Below are positions 53,510 through 63,041 of a stretch of 64,000 nucleotides of DNA, in pieces. Each line of letters starts with the position of its first letter. Position 1 is the stretch's first letter. The notes under the pieces were generated by a model, which saw only the letters and a program-made list of their open reading frames with translations, searched no databases and had not been told where the DNA came from. The position numbers and the translations under genes are program-made. The stretch is from Endozoicomonas sp. ISHI1 (GTDB lineage Bacteria; Pseudomonadota; Gammaproteobacteria; Pseudomonadales; Endozoicomonadaceae), in the NCBI RefSeq assembly GCF_024606225.1, contig NZ_JAGRPU010000005.1:1-64000 (forward strand). The letters run 5' to 3'.

Positions 53510-54343
53510 TTAAACAGAAACAGCCGCCTTAATGTGAGGGTGAGCCTTATAATCAACCAGTTCAAAGTCATCAATGGTAAATTCGAAAAGATTCCTGATG
53601 GCAGGGTTCAGCTTCATTGTTGGTGAATGAAAAGGCTTACGGGTCAGCTGTTCTTCTGCCTGCTCCAGATGGTTGGAGTAAAGATGGGCATCACCAAAGG
53701 TATGAACAAAATCCCCCAGCTTCAGATCACATACCTGGGCAATCATCATCGTGAGTAACGCATAAGATGCGATGTTAAAAGGCACACCCAGGAAAATATC
53801 AGCACTGCGCTGATAGAGCTGGCAGGAAAGCTTGCCATCCAGAACATAGAACTGAAACAGACAGTGACAGGGAGGCAAAGCCTGTTTACCCATAGCGGCA
53901 TTGTCTTTAGGGCTGAACTTTACATCGGGCAGCACACTGGGATTCCAGGCACTGATGACCAACCTTCTGGAGTCTGGATTGGTTTTTATTTCATCCAACA
54001 GCCATTGAATCTGATCAAACGTTTCGCCGTTTGCATTTTCCCAGCTTCGCCACTGCTTGCCGTAAACAGGGCCCAGTTCTCCTTCATCCGTCGCCCACTC
54101 ATCCCAGATTCTGACACCGTTTTCCTTCAGATAGGCAATATTAGTGTCACCCTTCAGGAACCAGAGCAATTCATGAATAATGGAGCGCAGATGACACTTC
54201 TTGGTGGTGACCAGTGGGAAACCTTTCGACAGATCAAAGCGCATTTGATAGCCAAAAACACTGTATGTTCCAGTGCCGGTTCGATCCGATTTGAAAGTAC
54301 CTTGCTCTTTCACATGACGCAGGAGATCGAGATACTGTTTCAT
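53510..54343 (-). CDS. thyA: Thymidylate synthase
   Basis: Methylates dUMP to dTMP using methylene-tetrahydrofolate. 277 residues. [29 protein letters not shown], the catalytic Cys in [27 protein letters not shown] and [12 protein letters not shown] are diagnostic. Behind lgt on the same strand with a 33-nt gap, the usual lgt-thyA pairing. AAGGATCAATGCC precedes the ATG. Confidence 0.97.
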   Translation of the reverse strand: MKQYLDLLRHVKEQGTFKSDRTGTGTYSVFGYQMRFDLSKGFPLVTTKKCHLRSIIHELLWFLKGDTNIAYLKENGVRIWDEWATDEGELGPVYGKQWRSWENANGETFDQIQWLLDEIKTNPDSRRLVISAWNPSVLPDVKFSPKDNAAMGKQALPPCHCLFQFYVLDGKLSCQLYQRSADIFLGVPFNIASYALLTMMIAQVCDLKLGDFVHTFGDAHLYSNHLEQAEEQLTRKPFHSPTMKLNPAIRNLFEFTIDDFELVDYKAHPHIKAAVSV

Positions 54344-54376
54344 GGCATTGATCCTTTATTTATTTGCTCATGGCTT

Positions 54377-55267
54377 TTAATTCCGCTCACGGCTGCTCTT
54401 TCCACTCATGGCTGCTTTCCTACCAGATTTGACCGCATGTTTTTTCAACCAGACCCGATCATCCTGATTTTGACCATCTACCAGTGGAAACTTTTTATAG
54501 GCTACCACCATAAGTCCCGCACCCAGAAGGATCATGGGCACCGTCAGCAACTGTCCCATCGTCAACCAGTCAAAAGCAATGAAGCCCAGCTGCTGGTCAG
54601 GTTCCCGAACAAATTCTACGCAGAAGCGCCCAACACCATAGATCAACAGGAATAGACCGGACACGGCCATACGGGGACGAGGTTTGGCCGAGAACCACCA
54701 GAGCACTCCAAACAGGATGACCCCCTCAATAACGAACTGGTAAAGCTGTGATGGGTGTCTTGGCATCCGGGAGGGATCCGTCGGAAATACCATGGCCCAT
54801 GGAACATCTGTTATCCTTCCCCATAGCTCACCGCCAATAAAGTTACCCACACGACCCATGCCCAGTCCCAGAGGAACGAAAGGGGCAACGAAGTCTGTCA
54901 TCTGAAAGAAGTTCTTATCGATCTTGCGGCCAAAGAGGAATACGGCCAGCAAAACCCCCAATAAACCACCATGGAAAGACATGCCACCTTCCCAGATACT
55001 AAACAGCCAGAGTGGGTTTTGCAGAAAATAATCAAAGTTATAAAACAGCACATAGCCCATGCGCCCGCCCACTATGACCCCAACGGCGACATAGAATAAT
55101 AAATCCCCAATTTGTTCGGAATTCCATAAACCGTTTGATTTTTTGGCTCTCTGAACAGCCAGCCACCAGCCTCCGGCAAAACCCACCAGGTACATTAGAC
55201 CGTACCAGTGGACTTTGAGAGGTCCAAGGCTGATCGCAACGGGATCAATTTGAGGATATGGGATCAC
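54377..55267 (-). CDS. lgt: Prolipoprotein diacylglyceryl transferase
   Basis: Adds diacylglycerol to the cysteine of prolipoproteins at the inner membrane. 296 residues, seven membrane helices. [20 protein letters not shown] holds the HWYG region, and [14 protein letters not shown] is the family signature with Arg and Asn/Glu residues. I prefer GTG 55267, giving [15 protein letters not shown], over a TTG at 55291. It forms a likely operon with thyA. Confidence 0.95.
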   Translation of the reverse strand: MIPYPQIDPVAISLGPLKVHWYGLMYLVGFAGGWWLAVQRAKKSNGLWNSEQIGDLLFYVAVGVIVGGRMGYVLFYNFDYFLQNPLWLFSIWEGGMSFHGGLLGVLLAVFLFGRKIDKNFFQMTDFVAPFVPLGLGMGRVGNFIGGELWGRITDVPWAMVFPTDPSRMPRHPSQLYQFVIEGVILFGVLWWFSAKPRPRMAVSGLFLLIYGVGRFCVEFVREPDQQLGFIAFDWLTMGQLLTVPMILLGAGLMVVAYKKFPLVDGQNQDDRVWLKKHAVKSGRKAAMSGKSSRERN

Positions 55268-55392
55268 AGGAGGATTCCGGATAGTTCTCAAGGTTAACTG
55301 TTACGTACTCTTCTGTTTCAGTCAGAGAGAAGTACATTTGGCGGACCAGTGTATCAGCTGGATAGAGGATTGAGCCAGCTGACCAGGCCCTT

Positions 55393-56181
55393 TTACATTG
55401 AGAAAAGAAACTTACACCCTACTATCAATAACAGGACAACGAACAGTTTTTGCAGCTTTTCAGAAGACAGCTTGTGGGCTAACTCAGCTCCAAAGCGAGC
55501 AAACAGTACACTGGTCAGGACAATGCCAAGAAATGCCGGCCAGTAGACGTAACCGGTACTCATCGTCGGCAACAGCTCGTTTTCATGACCCAGAAACATG
55601 TTAGCCGCGGTTCCCATTAAAGCAATCGGCAACCCACACGCAGCAGAAGTCGCTACTGCCTGGGTCATAGAGAGGTTGTACTTGCGCAAAAGTGGTACCG
55701 ACAGGGTTCCACCACCGATTCCAAAGATGCTGGAAGCCCAGCCTATGACGCCTCCGGCTGCCACCAACACAGGTCTTGCCAGCACCCTACTGCTTTCAGA
55801 AGGCTTGAAGCCAAACCACATTTTTGCGGCCACTGCCAAGGCAAAAATCCCAATGACTTTCTGAAGCATCGGACCTGACATCTGGATGGCAGTATGAACC
55901 CCCAGCCATGACCCCATCAGAATTCCGATAGTCAAAACACTGAAAACAGGCCACTGCACAGCCCCCTTGACATGATGAGCACGAATCGAACTGAGCGAAG
56001 TGACAACAATAGTGGCAAGAGAGGTACCCACAGCGAGATGGGTGAAAATATCAGGAGATAACCCCTGCAGCTTGAAGCTGAAAACCAGTACCGGAACAAT
56101 TATCAGCCCGCCACCGATCCCGAACAGGCCAGCCAGAGTCCCGGCCAGAGCACCAAGCAGAAGGTAAGAAAGAAAAATCAT
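55393..56181 (-). CDS. TauE/SafE-family membrane transporter
   Basis: A 262-residue permease with about eight helices. The N-terminal GALAGTLAGLFGIGGGLIIVPV and the second half's SSIFGIGGGTLSVPLLRK are the duplicated GIGGG motifs of the family, which exports sulfite or other small sulfur-containing anions. It lies upstream of lgt with 125 nt between. Substrate not determined. ATG 56181 is used, a TTG at 56196 is an alternative. Confidence 0.88.
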   Translation of the reverse strand: MIFLSYLLLGALAGTLAGLFGIGGGLIIVPVLVFSFKLQGLSPDIFTHLAVGTSLATIVVTSLSSIRAHHVKGAVQWPVFSVLTIGILMGSWLGVHTAIQMSGPMLQKVIGIFALAVAAKMWFGFKPSESSRVLARPVLVAAGGVIGWASSIFGIGGGTLSVPLLRKYNLSMTQAVATSAACGLPIALMGTAANMFLGHENELLPTMSTGYVYWPAFLGIVLTSVLFARFGAELAHKLSSEKLQKLFVVLLLIVGCKFLFSM

Positions 56182-56552
56182 TAAACAGCAATCCAACTAA
56201 GCAGCCTCAAATCAGGAATCCTGTCATGATTCTCCGTGGCTGAGGCCATCAAACATTATCAGCGCAGCATCCCCTAAAGGATGAAGATCGATCCTTATTC
56301 TAAACAAAATTAACACGTTAATTGACTAGAAAATCACTATTTAGCTCATCTCTTTTAAGAACATAACCCGCCAGGAAGCTCATTTAACCTCACTACAATA
56401 GCATCATGGAATACAGCATCGAAGCATCTTCCCTGAAACCGGGACGTTGTAGGACAGAAACAATAACGTACAAATTTTGCCTATCAACTAGCAAGAAAGT
56501 CTTCCGTATCCTAATCTCATTGTTACAATTTTTTTGCACAACAAAAATAAAA

Positions 56553-57419
56553 ATGTCGATACTCATAAAATCAAGCTGGAAGGATTCAGCGGTGGATCTT
56601 TTAATCGGGTTCTTATCCCGGACACCTCGGGTTTTCTATTCTGTCATGGGCCTGATATTTTCCTGTGCCCTACAAGCTAAAAAGAGCCATATTGCCAGGG
56701 CGTCAGTGCAAATGGCTCTGTTGTCTGTTTCTGAGAAGAGGCAGAAACAAATCATTCGCCAGTCTGCTCGTTATACCGTTGATTATGTTCTTGCTCTTCC
56801 TTCACTTAATAAAGTGGTTTACCTGCTGCATAATCAGGACGTCATTGCCCAGGCCCTTTCAGAAAACAAGGGCGTGGTCATACTCTCTCTCCATATGGGT
56901 CCACCCGATCTGGGAACATTGGCACTCTCACAACAGGGTTTACCAGCAACTACCCTGATTGGTTCAGGAAAACAGTCGCCATTAACCCATAAGCTCGGCA
57001 AGGCATTTCTTCTGAAGGCCGGTATTGAACCTACTACAAAAGGAGACCCCACAGCGGTATTTCAGGCTCTGAAACAGAAAAAAGCCGTTTTTTTATACAG
57101 TGACCTCCGCTCAGAAGAGATGCCTGTGACATTTTTTGGACAGAAAACCCGAGCCCCTGCGAGCGGCATCATGACGGCTCATCTTCTGAAAGCGCCCGTT
57201 CTTTTTCATCACTGCACTTTTGAAAATAATCAGTGGCAGTTGCATTTTGAGCCTCTGCCACTAACCCAAACCGGTAACAGAAAGCTGAACACTCAGCATG
57301 ACCTCCAACGACTGATGCACAGAATGGAGCAGGTGATCAGGGAGAACCCTCAGCTCTGGATATGGCATTACGACCGCTTCAAGTTGAAAAACAAGATTCA
57401 GCGCAACACAGTCTTCTAA
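56553..57419 (+). CDS. LpxL/HtrB-like acyltransferase
   Basis: A 288-residue protein of the lipid A late-acyltransferase family. HMGPPDLG supplies the H-x4-D catalytic motif (near residue 115), and later parts include FLYSDLRSEEMPVTFFG and PLWIWHYDRFK-like LWIWHYDRFK near the end. A hydrophobic N-terminal region fits membrane contact. A longer frame from 56406 exists. The start is uncertain, since neither ATG has a clear ribosome site. It might acylate lipid A or another lipid. Confidence 0.78.
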   Translation: MSILIKSSWKDSAVDLLIGFLSRTPRVFYSVMGLIFSCALQAKKSHIARASVQMALLSVSEKRQKQIIRQSARYTVDYVLALPSLNKVVYLLHNQDVIAQALSENKGVVILSLHMGPPDLGTLALSQQGLPATTLIGSGKQSPLTHKLGKAFLLKAGIEPTTKGDPTAVFQALKQKKAVFLYSDLRSEEMPVTFFGQKTRAPASGIMTAHLLKAPVLFHHCTFENNQWQLHFEPLPLTQTGNRKLNTQHDLQRLMHRMEQVIRENPQLWIWHYDRFKLKNKIQRNTVF

Positions 57420-57867
57420 TTATTTTCAACCTGAGCCGTATGCATAACAAAAACTCCTGACGAGAGTAAAGATGGCTCAAGATCAGGCTATTAAGCGACA
57501 GACACCCTCAACGACTCCAACGTTCAAAAAATTTCACTGGCGACTGCCTGAAAACCCCTTTAGGATAGGAGGATTGCCCCTCCCAAAGATTTGTTTTTTT
57601 CCTTTTATATCAATAAGTTACCCTTCTCGACCCACGCAAGAAAAAGTCCGAAAATAAGTAGACATTTATACAGATAGCCTCTATAACATTTACTGTGATA
57701 TCAACATACAGACACCTGCATAAGTAGAGTTCCTGCAACATGAATTCTTAAAAACCGGAGTGTCGTGTGGTTCACAATAACCATTTGCATTAACAATACA
57801 GTGCCCAGACCAACAATAATATTAGTACGCCGGTGATCATGGAGGTCATGGCGAGGGGGAGCCTGAT
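57420..57867. other. Leader region of the prkA operon
   Basis: A 448-bp gap. It should hold the promoter of the prkA-yeaH-spoVR operon, since the genes behind follow closely. GAGGGGGAGCCTGAT precedes the prkA ATG. A 61-codon frame from 57472 has no ribosome site. I see no reliable sigma-54 or stress-sigma site by eye. Confidence 0.4.
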
Positions 57868-59790
57868 ATGTCAATTTTTTCTCATTACCAGGAGAGGTAC
57901 GAATCGACTCGGCAAGAGGAGATGAGTCTTCAGGAGTATCTGGATCTTTGCAAAACCGACCCTGGTGCTTACGCAAATGCGGCAGAGAGAATGCTTTCAG
58001 CCATTGGCGAACCAGAGATTGTTGATACGTCTCGTGATCCGCGTCTGAGTCGTATATTTTCCAACAAGTTGATTAAGTGTTATCCCGCTTTTGAGGAGTT
58101 TTATGGCATGGAAGAAGCGATCGAACAGATTGTTTCTTACTTCAAACATGCCGCACAGGGTCTCGAAGAAAAGAAACAGATCCTTTATTTGCTGGGTCCT
58201 GTAGGTGGCGGTAAGTCATCTCTGGCAGAGCGCCTCAAAGCTCTGATGGAACTGAAACCTTTCTATGCTATCAAGGGCTCTCCGGTGTTTGAATCACCAC
58301 TGGGTCTCTTTAATCCCGAGGAAGATGGCAAGATTCTGACCGAAGAATACGGTATTCCCGGTCGTTACCTGAAATACATCATGTCTCCATGGGCGGTTAA
58401 GCGCCTACACGAGTTTGGAGGTGATATTTCCAAGTTCCGTGTTGTAAAAGTTTACCCAAGTCGTTTGAACCAGGTGGCTATTGCCAAGACTGAACCAGGC
58501 GATGAGAACAACCAGGACATCTCCAGTCTGGTCGGTAAAGTAGACATCCGTCAGCTGGAAGAATTCTCCCAGGATGACCCGGATGCTTACAGTTTCTCAG
58601 GAGCACTTTGCCGTGCCAATCAGGGTGTGATGGAATTCGTAGAGATGTTCAAAGCCCCTGTGAAAGTACTACATCCTCTACTGACTGCTACTCAGGAGGG
58701 TAACTACAACTCCACAGAAGGCATGGGTGCTATTCCTTTTGAAGGTATCTTGCTGGCGCACTCCAACGAATCCGAATGGCAGACCTTCCGCAACAACAAG
58801 ACCAACGAAGCGTTTATTGATCGTGTAAACATTGTTAAGGTTCCTTACTGCACACGCATCAAAGAAGAGGTGGGTATCTACGAAAAACTGCTGGAACACA
58901 GCTCTTTGAAGAACGCACCATGCGCACCTGATACTCTGAAAATGCTGGCCCAGTTCTCCGTTCTGTCCCGCATCAAAGAGCCCGAAAACTCTTCAGTTTA
59001 TTCCAAAATGCGTGTCTATAACGGTGAGAACCTGAAGGACACCGACCCTAATGCGAAACCACTGCAAGAATATAAAGATTCCGCAGGTGTTGATGAAGGC
59101 ATGGACGGACTCTCTACCCGTTTCGCATTCAAGATTTTGTCCAAGGTCTTTAACTTCGACTCCACCGAAGTCGCAGCCAACCCTGTGCACCTGATGTACG
59201 TTCTGGAACAGCAGATTGAACAGCAGCAGTTCCCGGATGAAGTGACTGATCGCTACATGCGCTTCATCAAGGAATATCTGACACCCAAATATGTTGAATT
59301 TCTGGGTAAGGAAATTCAGACCGCTTATCTGGAGTCCTATTCAGATTACGGTCAGAACATTTTTGACCGCTACATCACTTATGCTGATTTCTGGATTCAG
59401 GATCAAGAATTCCGTGATCCCGACACCGGTCACATTCTGGATCGCAGTGCCCTGAATGATGAACTGGAAAAAATTGAGAAGCCTGCCGGCATCGCTAATC
59501 CGAAAGACTTCCGTAACGAAGTGGTTAACTTTGTCCTGCGTGCCCGGGCCAATCACGAAGGCAAGAACCCAAGCTGGTTGAGCTACGAGAAAATGCGTGC
59601 AGTGATCGAGAAGAAGATGTTCTCTAACACAGAAGATCTGCTGCCAGTAATTTCCTTCAATGCCAAGGGCTCCAACGAAGACCAACGCAAACATGCAGAC
59701 TTTGTTAAGCGTATGGTTGAGTATGGATACACAGAAAAACAGGTTCGCCTGCTGTCCGAGTGGTACATCCGGGTTCGCAAGTCTCAGTAA
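57868..59790 (+). CDS. prkA: PrkA-family serine protein kinase (YeaG)
   Basis: 640 residues, the usual length. The N-terminal AAA-like domain has Walker A GPVGGGKSSLAERL (near 109-118) and the LYLLGPVG lead-in. The C-terminal kinase-like domain follows. PrkA/YeaG is a Ser kinase of stress and starvation responses. It leads the conserved prkA-yeaH-spoVR operon, seen here in full and in order, with 234 nt to yeaH that carry a large hairpin. Confidence 0.96.
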   Translation: MSIFSHYQERYESTRQEEMSLQEYLDLCKTDPGAYANAAERMLSAIGEPEIVDTSRDPRLSRIFSNKLIKCYPAFEEFYGMEEAIEQIVSYFKHAAQGLEEKKQILYLLGPVGGGKSSLAERLKALMELKPFYAIKGSPVFESPLGLFNPEEDGKILTEEYGIPGRYLKYIMSPWAVKRLHEFGGDISKFRVVKVYPSRLNQVAIAKTEPGDENNQDISSLVGKVDIRQLEEFSQDDPDAYSFSGALCRANQGVMEFVEMFKAPVKVLHPLLTATQEGNYNSTEGMGAIPFEGILLAHSNESEWQTFRNNKTNEAFIDRVNIVKVPYCTRIKEEVGIYEKLLEHSSLKNAPCAPDTLKMLAQFSVLSRIKEPENSSVYSKMRVYNGENLKDTDPNAKPLQEYKDSAGVDEGMDGLSTRFAFKILSKVFNFDSTEVAANPVHLMYVLEQQIEQQQFPDEVTDRYMRFIKEYLTPKYVEFLGKEIQTAYLESYSDYGQNIFDRYITYADFWIQDQEFRDPDTGHILDRSALNDELEKIEKPAGIANPKDFRNEVVNFVLRARANHEGKNPSWLSYEKMRAVIEKKMFSNTEDLLPVISFNAKGSNEDQRKHADFVKRMVEYGYTEKQVRLLSEWYIRVRKSQ

Positions 59791-59906
59791 CTCATGAGCC
59801 CCTGCGCTGCCGTTCAATACCCGGCAGCGTTCATGATGAGTCACCACGGCGCCTTCGCGGGCGCTTCTACATCATGTTTTATCAGACAAGACATCAGTGT
59901 AGAAGT

Positions 59907-59953
59907 ATGTCGTTTATCAAGAAAAATGGTCATTTTTCAGGAAAAAACGACAT
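59907..59953 (+). other. Large nested hairpin between prkA and yeaH
   Basis: An outer stem ATGTCGTTT (59907-59915) with AAACGACAT (59945-59953) encloses an inner stem GAAAAATG (59921-59928) with CATTTTTC (59931-59938). In RNA it should form one long rod. It may set the ratio of PrkA to YeaH by processing or partial termination. Confidence 0.6.
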
Positions 59954-60024
59954 TGCCATGACAGTAGCAAAATAGTCCTGGATAGAACAAATAGCCAGGT
60001 CTGAGTACCCAAGGAGAGCGTCCT

Positions 60025-61308
60025 ATGAGCATAATAATTGACCGACGCCTCAATGCGAAAAAGAAAAGTACGGTCAACCGTCAGCGTTTCCTGAGGCGCT
60101 ACAAAGGTCTGGTAAAAGAGGCAGTACAGGAGGCTGTTGATCAGCGCTCTATTACCGACGTTGATAGCGGCAGTGACATCAGCATTCCCAAAAAAGACGT
60201 GTCAGAACCGGTTTTTCATCACGGTCAGGGTGGCCGGGTGGAACAGGTTCATCCTGGCAACAAAGAGTTCACCACCGGTGATCGTTTCCAGCGCCCTCAA
60301 GGCGGTGGTGGACAGGGCAGCGGGGAAGGCGAAGCCAGCAACAGCGGTTCCGGTGAAGACGACTTCATTTTTTCCATTAATCGCGAAGAGTTCCTTGAAT
60401 ATCTGTTTGAAGATCTTGAGCTGCCTAATCTGGTTCGCAAAGAACTCAAGGACTCTACCGACTTTAAACTGAAAAGAGCGGGTTACACGACGGCGGGTTC
60501 TCCTGACAGGTTAAACGTAGTACGCTCCCTGAGGGCAGCTCACGCCCGCCGAATAGCGCTTTCCGGTAAAGAAAGAAAAGAGATTCGCGCCCTGAAACGT
60601 CGACTCCGTGAAATGGAAGTGAGCCCTGAAAGCAACGATGAAACTCTGAGAAAAGAGCTGAAAGATCAGATTAATGCGCTGAACAAAAAGCTTAAACGTC
60701 TACCCTTTATCGACGAGTTTGACCTTAAATTCAACAATCTGGTGAAAGTGCCTCAACCTTCCAGTAAGGCAGTCATGTTCTGTGTCATGGACGTGTCAGG
60801 CTCCATGACCCGGGAAATAAAGGACATTGCCAAGCGTTTTTTTCTGCTGCTCTATCTGTTCCTGGAGCGCAACTATGAAAAAATTGAAGTTGTGTTCATC
60901 CGTCACCATAGTGAAGCCCGTGAATGTAATGAGCACGACTTCTTTTATGCCCGGGAAACCGGTGGCACTGTTGTATCGTCAGCACTGACACTGACAGACG
61001 ACATTATTACTGAAAGATATTCCCCCAATGAGTGGAACATCTATGTAGCTCAGGCATCTGACGGCGATAACTGGGAAGCAGACTCTGCCAAGTGCCGCAA
61101 TATTATTGTCGACAAACTTTTGCCACTGACTCAGTATTACTCCTACGTAGAAATTACTGATCGTCACCACCAAAACCTGTGGCATGAATACAAAATGATC
61201 GAAAAGAATCACGCAGGTCATTTTGCCATGCAACAAATACGACATCCTGCAGAGATCTATCCGGTCTTCCGTAAACTGTTCGAAAAGAAGGAGGGCCAAA
61301 ATGCCTGA
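60025..61308 (+). CDS. yeaH: YeaH-family DUF444 protein
   Basis: 427 residues. The central Gly-rich linker (QGGGGQGSGEGEASNSGSG) and a C-terminal VWA-like domain with the MIDAS motif MDVSGSM (near 254) followed by FVFIRHHSEA-like VVFIRHHSEA are as in the DUF444/UPF0229 family. It acts with PrkA and SpoVR in stress responses, mechanism unclear. It overlaps spoVR by 8 nt. GGAGAGCG precedes the ATG. Confidence 0.94.
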   Translation: MSIIIDRRLNAKKKSTVNRQRFLRRYKGLVKEAVQEAVDQRSITDVDSGSDISIPKKDVSEPVFHHGQGGRVEQVHPGNKEFTTGDRFQRPQGGGGQGSGEGEASNSGSGEDDFIFSINREEFLEYLFEDLELPNLVRKELKDSTDFKLKRAGYTTAGSPDRLNVVRSLRAAHARRIALSGKERKEIRALKRRLREMEVSPESNDETLRKELKDQINALNKKLKRLPFIDEFDLKFNNLVKVPQPSSKAVMFCVMDVSGSMTREIKDIAKRFFLLLYLFLERNYEKIEVVFIRHHSEARECNEHDFFYARETGGTVVSSALTLTDDIITERYSPNEWNIYVAQASDGDNWEADSAKCRNIIVDKLLPLTQYYSYVEITDRHHQNLWHEYKMIEKNHAGHFAMQQIRHPAEIYPVFRKLFEKKEGQNA

Positions 61309-62911
61309 TAAGAAACGCTTTGAGCAGGACATTGATCCGCATAAAGCAGAGCCTTCCTCCAAAACAGCCGATTGTCAGAAGTCATCTCGCCGTGCAGAGC
61401 CTATTTCCAGAGGCTCAGAATGGACCTTTGAACTGCTGGAAGAATACGACAGAGAACTGGCAAAGCTGGCAAAACGCTACCAGCTGGAAACTTACCCTAA
61501 CCAGATAGAAGTCATCAGTTCCGAGCAGATGCTGGATGCCTATGCTTCTGTGGGTATGCCACTGATGTATAACCACTGGAGCTTCGGTAAACAGTTTCTG
61601 AGCAACCAGCAAAGCTACCAGCGCGGACAAATGGGTCTGGCTTATGAGATTGTAATCAATTCCAATCCGTGTATTGCCTACCTTATGGAAGAAAACACCA
61701 TGCCCATGCAGGCACTGGTTATTGCGCACGCATGTTATGGACACAACTCTTTCTTCAAAGGTAACTATCTGTTCAAGCAATGGACGGATGCAGACTCCAT
61801 CATTGACTATCTGTTGTTCGCTAAAAACTACATTGCCGAGTGCGAAGAAAAACACGGTGTTGATGCGGTAGAGGAGCTTCTCGATGCCTGTCATGCTCTT
61901 ATGAATCAGGGGGTAAATCGCTATGAGCGTCCTCGCCCTATTTCACCAGAAGAAGAAAAAGCACGGGTCAAAGAGCGTGAAGAATACATTCAGCGCAACC
62001 TTAATGACTTGTGGCGAACCATTCCTCTTCGTGAAGACCATGAAGTTAAGCAGACTGAGCGTTATCCAAGGGACCCGGAAGAAAATATTCTCTATTTCAT
62101 TGAGAAAAATGCCCCTCTTCTGGATATCTGGCAGCGAGAACTGATTCGGATCGTCCGCAAGGTAGCTCAATACTTCTATCCACAGCGCCAGACCCAAGTG
62201 ATGAACGAAGGTTGGGCAACTTTCTGGCACTATCACCTGATGCATGAAATGTACAACGAGGGGCACATTACTGAAGGCTTCATCATGGAGTTCCTGCATT
62301 CGCACTCCAGCGTGGTGTTTCAGCCTGATTTTGATGATCCCCGTTACAGTGGCATTAACCCATACGCTCTCGGTTTTGCCATGTTTCAGGACATCCGCCG
62401 GATCTGTGAAAACCCGACGGAAGAAGATCGTCGCTGGTTCCCTGACCTGGCAGGTTCAGATTGGCTGGAAGCTGTGCACTTTGCCATGAAGAACTTTAAG
62501 GATGAAAGTTTCATCATGCAGTATCTCTCACCCAAGGTAATGAGAGATCTGAAGCTGTTCTGCATCGACGATAATGAAATCAACCCATACCTTGAAGTCA
62601 GAGCCATTCATGACGACTCCGGTTACCGCAGGGTAAGAGAGTCTCTTGCCGCTCAATACAATCTGGGCAACCGTGAACCTAACATTCAGGTTTACAACGT
62701 AAACACACGTGGTGACCGCTCCATTACCTTACGTCATTTCATGCACCAGGGTCGTCCGGTAGATTCCGACAGTACTCGTGAAATCATCAAACATATCCAC
62801 AGACTGTGGGGCTTTGATGTGCATATGGAGTCTGTTGATGAGTGGGGTGGCGTAAAAACCATTTATGGCCTGCCCAAGCAGGAAGAAAATGAAGAGACCG
62901 AAGCAGCCTGA
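61301..62911 (+). CDS. SpoVR-family protein (YcgB)
   Basis: 536 residues from ATG 61301 after GAAGGAGGGCCAAA, overlapping yeaH by 8 nt. The SpoVR family parts include YACYGHNSFFKGN-like HACYGHNSFFKGNYLF, VMNEGWATFWHYHLM and GINPYALGFAMF. Last gene of the prkA-yeaH-spoVR operon, and a terminator follows. Confidence 0.95.
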   Translation: MPDKKRFEQDIDPHKAEPSSKTADCQKSSRRAEPISRGSEWTFELLEEYDRELAKLAKRYQLETYPNQIEVISSEQMLDAYASVGMPLMYNHWSFGKQFLSNQQSYQRGQMGLAYEIVINSNPCIAYLMEENTMPMQALVIAHACYGHNSFFKGNYLFKQWTDADSIIDYLLFAKNYIAECEEKHGVDAVEELLDACHALMNQGVNRYERPRPISPEEEKARVKEREEYIQRNLNDLWRTIPLREDHEVKQTERYPRDPEENILYFIEKNAPLLDIWQRELIRIVRKVAQYFYPQRQTQVMNEGWATFWHYHLMHEMYNEGHITEGFIMEFLHSHSSVVFQPDFDDPRYSGINPYALGFAMFQDIRRICENPTEEDRRWFPDLAGSDWLEAVHFAMKNFKDESFIMQYLSPKVMRDLKLFCIDDNEINPYLEVRAIHDDSGYRRVRESLAAQYNLGNREPNIQVYNVNTRGDRSITLRHFMHQGRPVDSDSTREIIKHIHRLWGFDVHMESVDEWGGVKTIYGLPKQEENEETEAA

Positions 62912-62925
62912 CTTTTAACCATTAG

Positions 62926-62955
62926 CCGGATCTTCCAGAGAGGATCCGGTTTTTT
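62926..62955 (+). terminator. Intrinsic terminator after spoVR
   Basis: CCGGATC-TTCCAGAGAG-GATCCGG is a 7-bp stem followed by six T residues. It closes the prkA-yeaH-spoVR operon. Confidence 0.9.
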
Positions 62956-63041
62956 ATGGCTCTGATGCCGATACCTGTAAAGTCAGAATAATGCCGTCTG
63001 AGTTCAAATAAAATGGTTAACCCTACAACTGAGAAAACAGC

